Of a stretch of 64,000 bases of DNA, positions 8,339-16,428 are shown piece by piece; position 1 is the stretch's first letter; every line of letters begins with the position of its first letter. Source of the stretch: an uncultured Chitinophaga sp. (lineage in GTDB: Bacteria > Bacteroidota > Bacteroidia > Chitinophagales > Chitinophagaceae); the NCBI RefSeq assembly GCF_937898475.1, contig NZ_CALEJS010000019.1:113337-177336 (forward strand), read 5' to 3'. The notes under the pieces are model-generated. The model ran no database searches. It had not been told where the DNA came from and saw only the letters and a program-made list of their open reading frames with translations. The position numbers and the translations under genes were made by a program.

Positions 8339-9121
8339 TTAATCGCCCAGCTGCCTGGCAATGATCTCCGCAATGTCCAGTACCTGTACGCTTTCTTCCT
8401 TCCCTGCTTCCTTTACGCCGTCTGTCAGCATGGTCATACAGAAAGGGCAGTTGGCCGCTATTACGGAAGCCCCGGTGTCCACCGCTTCGCGGCCGCGTTC
8501 AAAGTTAACGCGGGTGGTACCTTTTTCTTCTTCCTTGAACATCTGTGCGCCGCCTGCGCCACAGCACAGGCCATTGCTGCGGCAGCGTTTCATTTCTACC
8601 AGTTCGGCGTCCAGGGCTTCCAGCACTTTGCGGGGCGCTTCATATATATTATTGGCCCTGCCCAGGTAGCAGGAATCATGATAGGTGATCTTCTTTCCTT
8701 TGAAGCTGCCGCCTTCCAGCAGCCTTATTTTGCCTTCGTCTATCAGCTGTTGCAGAAAGGTGGTATGGTGTATCACTTCGTAATGGCCACCCAGTTCAGG
8801 GTATTCGTTACGCATGATATTAAAGCAGTGCGGACAGGCAGTTACGATCTTTTTTACGCCATAGCCATTCAGCACCTGGATATTATTCTGGGCCATCATC
8901 TGGAAAATGAATTCATTACCGGCCCTGCGTGCAGGATCCCCGGTGCAGCTTTCTTCCTTTCCCAGTATGGCAAAGCGGATACCCGCCTTCTCCAGGATAG
9001 TGGCAAATGCTTTGGTGATCTTTTGTGCCCGCTGATCAAAACTGCCAGCGCAGCCCACCCAGAAGAGAACCTCCGGTGATTCGCCTCCGGCGGCGTATTC
9101 TGCCATGGTTTTTATAGTCAT
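8339..9121 (-). CDS. Cysteine-rich (CCG-domain) Fe-S protein, HdrB-like
   Basis: The 260-residue protein has two CCG-type cysteine motifs: ACPHCFN followed by SCYLGR in the first half, then LCCGAGGAQMF and NCPFCMTML in the second. These domains bind non-cubane or simple Fe-S clusters in heterodisulfide-reductase B, glycolate oxidase GlpC/GlcF and succinate dehydrogenase E subunits. An early Cys in VLFWVGCAGSFDQRA fits the N-terminal CCG block. The start ATG at 9121 is 27 nt after the stop of the upstream membrane Fe-S protein, so the two probably form one electron-transfer complex in which this is the soluble subunit. The substrate cannot be inferred. Confidence 0.85.
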   Translation of the reverse strand: MTIKTMAEYAAGGESPEVLFWVGCAGSFDQRAQKITKAFATILEKAGIRFAILGKEESCTGDPARRAGNEFIFQMMAQNNIQVLNGYGVKKIVTACPHCFNIMRNEYPELGGHYEVIHHTTFLQQLIDEGKIRLLEGGSFKGKKITYHDSCYLGRANNIYEAPRKVLEALDAELVEMKRCRSNGLCCGAGGAQMFKEEEKGTTRVNFERGREAVDTGASVIAANCPFCMTMLTDGVKEAGKEESVQVLDIAEIIARQLGD

Positions 9122-9148
9122 AGTCTTTGTTTGCAGTATTTACGGGTT

Positions 9149-10465
9149 TCAGTTTTCCAGGGCCCATTTATCCCGGTCGTCAGGAGAGAATTTCCAGGGC
9201 GCCATGTTATTCTCAATATTGCTGAACATCATATTCCATTCTGCCGGCGCGCTGGACTCTTCCATCACCAGGTGCCTGCGCAGCTGCAGGATAATGTGCA
9301 GGGGATTGATGGCCACCGGGCACTCCTGTACACAGGCATTGCAGGATGTACAGGCACGCAGCTCTTCCTCAGAAATATAATCGCGCAGCAGGGCTTTGCC
9401 GTCATCCTGGAAACTGCCGTTCTTTTTGATGTTGTTGCCTATTTCCTCTGCCCGGTCGCGCGTGTCCATCATGATCTTGCGGGGAGAGAGCTTTTTGCCG
9501 GTGATGTTCGCCGGACAGGCAGCTGTGCAGCGTCCGCATTCCGTACAGCTGTAAGCATCCAGCAGGTTCTTCCAGGTAAGATCCGGTATATCTTTGGCGC
9601 CGAATTTAGGCACCGTATCTGATGGCGGTTCACTGGCAGCCAGTTCAGGCTGCAGCATCAGCTGTACTTCTTTCTGTACGGCAGGCATGTTCTCCATCTT
9701 GCCCCAGGGCCGTACATCTGTATAATAAGTGTTGGGGAAAGCCAGTACAATATGCAGGTGTTTGGAATAGGGCAGGTAGTTCAGGAAAGCCAGCACACCC
9801 AATATATGGAGCCACCAGCAGGTCCTTTCCAGGGCTACCAGTCCGCCGGTGGAAAAACCGTCAACCAGTGGCGTCAGCAGACCGGAGATCCAGAAATTAC
9901 CGGTGGCCATATAATGATCCGCTCCACGTGTTTGCAATACCTGGTCTGCCGTGTTCATGGTAAGGAACAGCAGCATCAGCACAATCTCCGTGATCAGTAT
10001 ATAATTGGCGTCTGAACGGGGCCAGCCATCCAGGTCGCGGCCCATAAATCGCTTTAGTTTCAGGATATTGCGGCGGATCAGGAAGATGGCGCATCCCAGG
10101 ATCACCAGTACGGCCAGTACCTCAAAACAGCCTATCAATACAGGATACAATACGCCCAGCAGGGGAGTGAACAGGCGATGCGTGCCCAGCACCCCATCCA
10201 GGATGATCTCCAGGATCTCCAGGTTAATGATGATGAAGCCCGCATATACGAAAAAATGCAGTACGGCTACCAGCGGCTTACGAAACATTTTCTGCTGACC
10301 GAAAGCCAGCAGCAATACATTCCGCCAGCGTTCGGCAGGGGTGCCATAGGGCGTAAAGTCCCGCCCCAACAGTATATTTCGCCTGATCTCCCCGGCCTTC
10401 CGGGCAAACAGGTATACGGCTGCTGCAAATGCAATAACAAATAAAAGCTGCTGTACAATATGCAT
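9149..10465 (-). CDS. Membrane-anchored 2[4Fe-4S] electron-transfer protein (HdrC/E-like)
   Basis: The 438-residue protein has an N-terminal membrane part with about five helices (for example 4-20, 70-90, 106-128, 154-171 and near 210-228), similar to NarI/HdrE-type heme-binding domains. The C-terminal soluble part has two 4Fe-4S motifs: CTECGRCTAACP (near 311) and CTSCNACVQECP (near 377). It is the first gene of a likely operon with the CCG protein at 8339-9121. A membrane quinone-linked oxidoreductase is the simplest reading; the partner reaction is unknown. Confidence 0.85.
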   Translation of the reverse strand: MHIVQQLLFVIAFAAAVYLFARKAGEIRRNILLGRDFTPYGTPAERWRNVLLLAFGQQKMFRKPLVAVLHFFVYAGFIIINLEILEIILDGVLGTHRLFTPLLGVLYPVLIGCFEVLAVLVILGCAIFLIRRNILKLKRFMGRDLDGWPRSDANYILITEIVLMLLFLTMNTADQVLQTRGADHYMATGNFWISGLLTPLVDGFSTGGLVALERTCWWLHILGVLAFLNYLPYSKHLHIVLAFPNTYYTDVRPWGKMENMPAVQKEVQLMLQPELAASEPPSDTVPKFGAKDIPDLTWKNLLDAYSCTECGRCTAACPANITGKKLSPRKIMMDTRDRAEEIGNNIKKNGSFQDDGKALLRDYISEEELRACTSCNACVQECPVAINPLHIILQLRRHLVMEESSAPAEWNMMFSNIENNMAPWKFSPDDRDKWALEN

Positions 10466-10532
10466 ATATCAGATTTGACTTTCTAATTTACAGTTTATTG
10501 CAATACCGGCAATTTTTATTGAAAGTTTAATG

Positions 10533-10602
10533 GTTTGAGGATTTGAACGTTTGAAGGTCGCCAGCTCGTTCGGGACACCTTTAAACATTCAAACCCTCAA
10601 AC
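10533..10602. repeat. Long hairpin with conserved 18-nt loop, copy 1
   Basis: Two 26-nt arms (10533-10558 and 10577-10602) pair with only three G-U-type differences. They are built from TTTGAGG/TTTGAA words. The loop at 10559-10576 is CGCCAGCTCGTTCGGGAC. The hairpin lies between divergently transcribed genes, so it is not placed as an ordinary terminator. Copy 2 lies on the other side of the phosphoribosyltransferase gene. Confidence 0.8.
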
Positions 10603-10650
10603 TTTCATACCTCCAAAATTTACTACTTTTACAACCTCTAAAGCTATTAT

Positions 10651-11139
10651 ATGAGTACCAAAAACGTGATCCTCACAGAAGATATCATACAAAAGAAACT
10701 GAAGCGTATCGCTTATGAGATCTACGAACATAACAGCGGGGAAACCGAACTGATACTGGTAGGCATATGGGACAGGGGCCTCATCCTCACCCATAAAATT
10801 GCCGCTATCCTGAAAGAGATCGCGTCTTTTGATATCCGTATAGTAGAGCTGCGGCTGGACAAACAGCACCCCCTGGAGGTGACCCTCTCCGAAACAATTG
10901 ATATTACCGGTAAAGTAGTGGTATTAATAGATGATGTGGCTAACTCGGGCAGAACCATGCTCTATGCCCTCAAACCCTTCCTGCAATACCTGCCTAAAAA
11001 GATACAGACTGCAGTACTGGTAGACCGGAAGCATAAATCCTTCCCACTGTCAGTAGATTTTGTTGGCTTCTCCCTCGCTACCACCCTGCAGGAAATGGTG
11101 ATGGTAGACGAACAAATACGCGAAGCATACCTGGTTTAA
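10651..11139 (+). CDS. Phosphoribosyltransferase (PyrR/Hpt-like)
   Basis: The 162-residue protein has the PRPP-binding signature VVVLIDDVANSGRTM (89-103), preceded by the LVGIWDRGLILTHKI loop (36-50). This order and size match PyrR-type and hypoxanthine phosphoribosyltransferases. Without a search I cannot choose between uracil/PyrR-like regulation and purine salvage. The ATG at 10651 follows a TACTTTTAC box at about 10624, close to the -7 consensus. The gene is flanked on both sides by hairpins with the same loop sequence. Confidence 0.82.
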   Translation: MSTKNVILTEDIIQKKLKRIAYEIYEHNSGETELILVGIWDRGLILTHKIAAILKEIASFDIRIVELRLDKQHPLEVTLSETIDITGKVVVLIDDVANSGRTMLYALKPFLQYLPKKIQTAVLVDRKHKSFPLSVDFVGFSLATTLQEMVMVDEQIREAYLV

Positions 11140-11140
11140 A

Positions 11141-11213
11141 AGTTTGAAGGTCTGAAAGTTTGAAAGCCGCCAGCCCGTTGGGGACGCCTTTAAACTTTCA
11201 AACCTTCCAGACT
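11141..11213. repeat. Long hairpin with conserved 18-nt loop, copy 2
   Basis: Arms at 11141-11167 and 11186-11213 pair with one bulge and a few wobbles and use the same TTTGAAAG words as copy 1. The loop at 11168-11185, CGCCAGCCCGTTGGGGAC, matches copy 1 at 16 of 18 positions. It sits between two convergent genes and touches the stop codon of the phospho-sugar mutase. Confidence 0.8.
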
Positions 11214-12937
11214 CACTTAAGTTTCATGTCTTTGATGATTGCCTGTATACGCTCATCCAGCAGTGCATTCACCTTGTCAAAATCCTTTTTGTCTGCCAGC
11301 GGCTGCCGTACACTGAAGTAGAATTTGATCTTCGGCTCTGTACCGGAGGGCCGTGCAGATATCTTACTGCCGTCTTCCAGGATGAACTGCAGTACGTTGG
11401 AACGCGGCAGCTCAATCGGCTCCGTCTTGCCTGTTGCCAGGTCTTTTGCCTGCTGCAGCTCGTAATCATACAGCTTCACCACTTTGGAACCGTTGATGGT
11501 AGTGGGTGGCGCTTCGCGATAGCCGCGCATCATTTCTGCGATCTCTTCGGCGCCTTTCATACCTTTCTTGGTAATGGAAATGAGCTGTTCCTTATAGAAG
11601 CCGTACTTCACGTAAATGTCTATCAGCTGCTCGTATAATGAACGGCCTTCATTACGGGCATAAGCGGCCATTTCAGAGATCATGGCTACGGAGGCCACCG
11701 CGTCTTTATCGCGTACATTATCACCGATCATGTAGCCGTAAGATTCTTCACCGCCGCAGATGAATTTTTCCTTGCCTTCTTTCAGGCGGATCATGTCTGC
11801 TATCCATTTGAAGCCGGTCAGTACGTTATAGCAGTTCACGCCGTTCTGCGCGGCAAATACGTCGATCAGGTCAGAGGTTACAATGGTTTTGCCTACAAAG
11901 TCGGTAGGGCCTGCCAGGCCTTTCTTTTTGCGGCCTTCTATAATATAATTGAACAGCAGTACGGCGGTCTGGTTACCGTTCAGCAGTGTCCATTCTCCTT
12001 TGATGTCTTTCACCGCAATGCCTACACGATCTGAGTCGGGGTCGGTACCCAGCAGCAGGGCGGCGTCCAGTTCTTTTGCCTTTTTAAGGCCGATGCTCAT
12101 AGCTTCGGCTTCTTCCGGGTTGGGATACACCACGGTAGGGAAATTACCGTCGGGTGTAGCCTGTTCTTCCACCACATGCACATTGGTAAAGCCAAAACGT
12201 TTCAGTATCTCGGGCACCAGGGTAATGCCGGTACCGTGAATAGGGGTGTAAACGATCTTCATATCGTGCTGGGCAGCGATCACATCCGGGTTTATAGACA
12301 GCCCCTTGAGTACCTGCAGGTAGGCTTCATCCTCGTTTTTGCCGATAAGAGTGATGTTGGCCTCGCCACCGCTCCACTTTACTTCGTCGATAGAGGAGAT
12401 CTTCTCTACCTCCCTGATCACATTTTTATCGTGCGGGGGTACCAGCTGTCCGCCGTCTTCCCAGTAAGCCTTGTAGCCATTGTATTCTTTGGGGTTATGG
12501 GAGGCCGTCAGCACTATACCACCCTGGCATTTCAGGTGGCGGATGGTGAAAGACAGCTGCGGGGTGGGGCGGAGGCTCTCAAACAGGAACACTTTGATAC
12601 CATTGGCGGCCATCACATTGGCCGTTACTTCAGCAAAGAACCGGCTGTTATTACGGCTGTCGTGGGCAATGGCGATCTTTATTTCTCCGGAGAAAGCCTG
12701 TTTCAGGTAGTTGGCAAATCCCTGGGTGGCCATCCCCACGGTGTATTTGTTCATACGGTTGGTTCCTACCCCCATGATGCCGCGCAGCCCACCGGTACCA
12801 AACTCCAGGTTACGGTAAAAGGCGTCGGCCAGCTCATCGGGATTGCCTTGCTGCAGTTGCTCTACGGCTGCCACTGTCTCCGCATCAAACCCGCCAGTCA
12901 GCCATTGCTTTACTTTGTTTTCAATAATAGTATCCAT
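11213..12937 (-). CDS. Phospho-sugar mutase (phosphoglucomutase/phosphomannomutase)
   Basis: The enzyme interconverts hexose 1- and 6-phosphates through a phosphoserine. The 574-residue protein has the phosphoserine loop LTASHNPKEYNG (143-154, Ser146), a metal loop GTDPDSDRVG (about 303-312), the sugar loop GGEESYGYM (about 397-405) and the phosphate loop ARPSGTEPKIKFY (about 536-548). The N-terminal FGTGGLRGIMGVGTNRMN (46-63) is typical of the long phosphoglucomutase/phosphomannomutase group used by Bacteroidota. A minus-strand -7 box TATATTTG lies at 12958-12965. Confidence 0.93.
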   Translation of the reverse strand: MDTIIENKVKQWLTGGFDAETVAAVEQLQQGNPDELADAFYRNLEFGTGGLRGIMGVGTNRMNKYTVGMATQGFANYLKQAFSGEIKIAIAHDSRNNSRFFAEVTANVMAANGIKVFLFESLRPTPQLSFTIRHLKCQGGIVLTASHNPKEYNGYKAYWEDGGQLVPPHDKNVIREVEKISSIDEVKWSGGEANITLIGKNEDEAYLQVLKGLSINPDVIAAQHDMKIVYTPIHGTGITLVPEILKRFGFTNVHVVEEQATPDGNFPTVVYPNPEEAEAMSIGLKKAKELDAALLLGTDPDSDRVGIAVKDIKGEWTLLNGNQTAVLLFNYIIEGRKKKGLAGPTDFVGKTIVTSDLIDVFAAQNGVNCYNVLTGFKWIADMIRLKEGKEKFICGGEESYGYMIGDNVRDKDAVASVAMISEMAAYARNEGRSLYEQLIDIYVKYGFYKEQLISITKKGMKGAEEIAEMMRGYREAPPTTINGSKVVKLYDYELQQAKDLATGKTEPIELPRSNVLQFILEDGSKISARPSGTEPKIKFYFSVRQPLADKKDFDKVNALLDERIQAIIKDMKLK

Positions 12938-12957
12938 GGTCCTAAATTATTTGTGGT

Positions 12958-12965
12958 CAAATATA
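12958..12965 (-). promoter_or_regulatory. -7 box of the phospho-sugar mutase gene
   Basis: The minus strand reads TATATTTG, a full TAnnTTTG match, 20 nt upstream of the ATG. No clear -33 TTTG is seen. Confidence 0.5.
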
Positions 12966-13056
12966 AAGAGTAAAAAACGTATTTCCTGTGGTCTCATCCT
13001 CCTAATGTTAGTAAAAACAAGTATTCCACATATCATTGAAAATTGGGGGTATTGGT

Positions 13057-13064
13057 TAATTTTG
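13057..13064 (+). promoter_or_regulatory. -7 box of pcm, 5 nt from the start codon
   Basis: TAATTTTG is followed by only CGCCT before the ATG at 13070. ATTG at 13035-13038 is a weak -33 element. If used, the transcript would be leaderless. Confidence 0.55.
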
Positions 13065-13069
13065 CGCCT

Positions 13070-13726
13070 ATGAGGCGGTACGAAGATTCCTATAAGCAAA
13101 AAGGATTACGCAAACAATTGGTAGATAGCATCCGGCAGAAAGGTATAACAGACGAAAATGTATTAGCGGCCATCAACAACATCCCAAGGCATTATTTCCT
13201 GGATACGGCTTTTGAGAGCATCGCTTATGAAGACAGGGCTTTCCCTATAGGGGAGGATCAGACCATTTCCCAGCCCTATACGGTAGCCTATCAGACGCAG
13301 CTGCTCGAGGTAAAGCCTTTCGAAAAGATACTTGAAATAGGCACTGGCAGTGCCTACCAGGCTTGCGTACTGGGAGAGCTTAAAGCCAATGTGTTCACCA
13401 TTGAACGGCAGAAAAAGCTGTTTGACCTGGTAAAGCAGTTCCCTTTTAAATCCCGTTACCCTACCATCCGTTTCTTTTACGGTGATGGATACGAGGGCCT
13501 GCCTACCTTTGCCCCCTTTGATAAGGTGCTGGTTACCGCCGCCGCCCCCCAGATCCCGGAGAAATTACTGAAACAAATGAAAATAGGCGGGATGATGGTC
13601 ATTCCCGTTGGCGCCCAGGAGGTACAGCGCATGCTGCGTATCACCAAAAAAGGGGAAGACGAATACGAACAGGAAACCTTTGACAACTTTTCTTTTGTGC
13701 CCATGCTTACGGGCAAGAAATCGTAA
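13070..13726 (+). CDS. pcm: Protein-L-isoaspartate O-methyltransferase
   Basis: The enzyme methylates L-isoaspartyl residues in damaged proteins using SAM. I start at the ATG at 13070 (MRRYEDSYKQKGLRKQLVDS), which matches where family members begin and follows the promoter box. An in-frame start at 13043 would lie upstream of that box. Seen motifs are the Pcm signature GEDQTISQPYTVA (61-73) and the SAM-binding block KILEIGTGSAYQACVLG (86-102). The ~218-residue length is normal. The 3' end runs into a perfect palindromic hairpin. Confidence 0.92.
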   Translation: MRRYEDSYKQKGLRKQLVDSIRQKGITDENVLAAINNIPRHYFLDTAFESIAYEDRAFPIGEDQTISQPYTVAYQTQLLEVKPFEKILEIGTGSAYQACVLGELKANVFTIERQKKLFDLVKQFPFKSRYPTIRFFYGDGYEGLPTFAPFDKVLVTAAAPQIPEKLLKQMKIGGMMVIPVGAQEVQRMLRITKKGEDEYEQETFDNFSFVPMLTGKKS

Positions 13727-13766
13727 ATAGCTGTTAGCTGTTAGCCGCTAACAGCTAACAGCTATT
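13726..13766. terminator. Perfect palindrome of CTGTTAGC words between convergent genes
   Basis: Two 20-nt arms (13726-13745 and 13747-13766) are perfect reverse complements separated by one base. Each arm contains CTGTTAGC twice in tandem. The hairpin begins at the pcm stop codon and ends 2 nt before the end of the barrel gene on the other strand, so it could terminate both. There is no strong T-tract. Confidence 0.7.
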
Positions 13767-13767
13767 C

Positions 13768-16251
13768 TCACAGTTGTTGCGATCTCTCACTCTCTTTCAG
13801 CGGCGCTCCTTCTTCTTCTTCTCCGCTATTCCTTTTCTTCCTGAACATATTCGGGTCCATTTTGCCAAAGCGGTAGCGCAGGTTCAGGCGGATGAAGCGC
13901 GTAGTACGTTTACGGTCGTAATCCTGGATGAAGGCCTCCGTTTCGTAATGCTGGCTGAACTGCTGTGTATTGAGGATGTCTGACACGTTCAGGGAAACCG
14001 CCAGGGCATTATTCTTCAGCATTTCCTTACGGATGCCCAGGTCCATACCGTTCATGGCCTTGAAAGTGCCCTGGGGCAGTACCCGGGGCGAGCGGTAATG
14101 ACCCTGCAGCTGCACATTGATACGTGCGGGTAACCGCAGGTTGCTGTTCACATTCAGGCCATAGGTCAGGTACTCGTTAGAGAGGCTGGGCACATTATCC
14201 GGACCGGTCAGCCGGCTGTACTCCAGGTTCAGGTTGCTGGTTACATCCCACCAGCGGAAGATGTGCAGCTGGTAGGTGATATTACCTCCCCAGTCCTGGT
14301 CAGTGGCCAGGTTCATGGGCCTGGTAGTGGTAACGCCGGTAGTGGTGTCCAGGGTGCTGATACGGTCTATATCGTCATTGGCCTGGGAATAGTAGAAGCC
14401 GGTGTTCAGGAAGTCCCTTGAATCCGGGAAGTAGCGCGAATAATTCAGCTCAAACTTATGGGTAATAGACGGCTGCAGTTCCGGGTTGCCCATTCTCAGG
14501 TTCTGCGGGTCTGAGTTATTGGTGTAGGGCAGCAGGTCGTTAAAATTGGGCCGGTCCACCCTGGTGGCATAGTTCACGATCAGGCTCTGGTTCTCGTTAT
14601 TGGGCAGGTTATACTTCAGGAACACGCTCGGGAATACATTGAAGAATTTATTGTCTACAGAAGTGTCCTGGCTGAAAGAATACCCCTTCAGATGCGCCTG
14701 CTCCACCCTTACGCCCACCTGGTAGCCCAGGTTGCCCAGCGAGCCGGCCAGGTTACCGTAACCCGCGTATACATCCTGTCTGTACTCATAAGTGTTGGAC
14801 AGCTGCTCACTTTGTTCATACTGCTGCGTGTCCCAGTTATACAGCATGGCAATATAGTCGTTCTCGTTTTGCTGGGAGGTACCTTTAAAGCCCGCTTCCA
14901 GCTTGCCCTTTTCTCCCAGCGGCGTGGTGTAGTCTGTCTGTACATTCCAGAACTGGTTGTGACTGCGCCCGGTGTTGTGCTGCTGGTCGGGGTTCTCTGC
15001 GCCGCTGCCCGGTTTTTCATACAGCGTATAGTACTGGCTGTTATTATTGCCTTTGTTGTTGCTGTAGCTGATGTAAGCGGTCAGTTCCTCGTTCTTTTTA
15101 TTGGTGGTATGACGGTAGTGCAGGTTGGTATTATTGTTCGGGTTGAAATAATTGCCGCTGTTGTTACGGTTGCCGGAGCGGAGGGATTGCCGCGCTGCAT
15201 CCAGGTAGTTCAGCAGGATATGATTTTCATTATCGCCACTGTTGAAGTTGATGCCTTCAGAGATGGTGATGGTGTTATGCTCATCGAGATAATAATCCAG
15301 TCCCAGTCTGCCGCCGTGAGAGCGGTCACTGTTACGGCTGCGGTTTACCTGTGTGAAGTAGGAGGTGTTGGAACTGTCGGGCACCAGGTTCTGCCGGTTG
15401 CTGAAACCGCTGCCTGTCTGTCTGCCATAGCGGCCGTAGTAATTGGCGAAGAAGTTGAACTTGCGCAGCCGGAGACTGGCGTTCGCGCCGCCGTTCACCT
15501 GTCCGCGGGTAGCCACGCCGCCGTTCACCATCACGTTATAGCCAATGGCTTTATCTTTCTTCAGGACGATGTTGATGATACCGCCGCCGCCCTGCGCTTC
15601 AAATTTGGCAGAGGGGTTGTTGATCACTTCCACGCGGTCAATGGTTTCTGCGGGAATCATCTGCAGCGCTGTTTTAGCATCGCCAAAAGGAGAGGGCTTG
15701 CCATCTACATAAATGGTAACGCTTTTACCGCGCAGCGATATATTATCATCTATATCCACTTCCACGCTGGGGATATTCTTCAGTATATCCGTTCCCGTTC
15801 CTCCGTCTGCCGTAACCAGGCTGCCGGCGTCAAATACCTGCCGGTCTATCTGCATGGAGAAGGTGGGTTTCTCTGCTTTCACTTCAACGGTAGATAGAAC
15901 TTTGCCACCGGCGTGCATGCGCAGTGCACCTACTGCCAGCGAGGCTTTGCCTGCCGTTACGCTCAGGTCTTTCTCCATTTTATCATAGCCCATGAAGGTA
16001 ATGCGCAGTACATAGTTACCGGGCTTTACCGCATCAAAGCTGAAATTACCGTTAGCGGCAGTATACATGCCGTATGCTACGCTGGAATCGGGTTTGTGCA
16101 GCAGCACAACGGAAGCAAATTCTACCGGCTTGTTGGTAGCAGCATCTACTGCTTTGCCGGAAATCCTGGTTGAGTTGGTATTGCCGCTTTGTGCCATACC
16201 GTAATAACTACAGCAAAGCAGTAAGCAAACAAACAATAAGCGCCTGTTCAT
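13768..16251 (-). CDS. Outer-membrane beta-barrel protein with carboxypeptidase-regulatory and plug domains
   Basis: The 827-residue protein has a signal peptide (1-20, ending GMAQS). A carboxypeptidase-regulatory-like beta-sandwich follows (about 28-110, ISGKAVDAATNKPVEFASVVL). Next is a TonB-type plug (about 125-225, with GGGGIINIVLKKD). A large barrel runs to the C-terminus and ends FIRLNLRYRFGK. This is the CarboxypepD_reg/OMP_b-brl_3 type of TonB-dependent-receptor-like protein. No SusD partner is next to it, so the ligand is unknown. The tail after the barrel is charged (RKKRNSGEEEEG). A close paralogue follows upstream at 16429-18990. Confidence 0.88.
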   Translation of the reverse strand: MNRRLLFVCLLLCCSYYGMAQSGNTNSTRISGKAVDAATNKPVEFASVVLLHKPDSSVAYGMYTAANGNFSFDAVKPGNYVLRITFMGYDKMEKDLSVTAGKASLAVGALRMHAGGKVLSTVEVKAEKPTFSMQIDRQVFDAGSLVTADGGTGTDILKNIPSVEVDIDDNISLRGKSVTIYVDGKPSPFGDAKTALQMIPAETIDRVEVINNPSAKFEAQGGGGIINIVLKKDKAIGYNVMVNGGVATRGQVNGGANASLRLRKFNFFANYYGRYGRQTGSGFSNRQNLVPDSSNTSYFTQVNRSRNSDRSHGGRLGLDYYLDEHNTITISEGINFNSGDNENHILLNYLDAARQSLRSGNRNNSGNYFNPNNNTNLHYRHTTNKKNEELTAYISYSNNKGNNNSQYYTLYEKPGSGAENPDQQHNTGRSHNQFWNVQTDYTTPLGEKGKLEAGFKGTSQQNENDYIAMLYNWDTQQYEQSEQLSNTYEYRQDVYAGYGNLAGSLGNLGYQVGVRVEQAHLKGYSFSQDTSVDNKFFNVFPSVFLKYNLPNNENQSLIVNYATRVDRPNFNDLLPYTNNSDPQNLRMGNPELQPSITHKFELNYSRYFPDSRDFLNTGFYYSQANDDIDRISTLDTTTGVTTTRPMNLATDQDWGGNITYQLHIFRWWDVTSNLNLEYSRLTGPDNVPSLSNEYLTYGLNVNSNLRLPARINVQLQGHYRSPRVLPQGTFKAMNGMDLGIRKEMLKNNALAVSLNVSDILNTQQFSQHYETEAFIQDYDRKRTTRFIRLNLRYRFGKMDPNMFRKKRNSGEEEEGAPLKESERSQQL

Positions 16252-16365
16252 GGTCAGTGGAATAATAGCATTGATCCATCGTAAAATTATTCAACAAGGG
16301 CTTAAACAAAATCGATTTATGATAAGCGGCAAGTGCGGAGCGCATAACGCATAGCGCTACATGCA

Positions 16366-16410
16366 AAACGCTGAACACCGAACGTACGCAGCGTTCAGCA
16401 TTCAGCGTTT
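16366..16410. repeat. Intergenic hairpin of CGCTGAA words
   Basis: AAACGCTGAACACCGAACG (16366-16384) pairs with CGTTCAGCATTCAGCGTTT (16392-16410), with three differences (mostly G-U) and a 7-nt loop. Just upstream are further related words (GCATAACGCATAGCGC). It lies 18 nt after the end of the 16429 gene in the minus direction and may act as its terminator. Confidence 0.65.
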
Positions 16411-16428
16411 CGCGGTAAGCGTCATCAA

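Noticed and set aside
14692..15897. A 401-codon plus-strand frame
   Set aside because: Antisense to the 827-residue barrel gene, hydrophobic by reversal of codon bias; no independent support.
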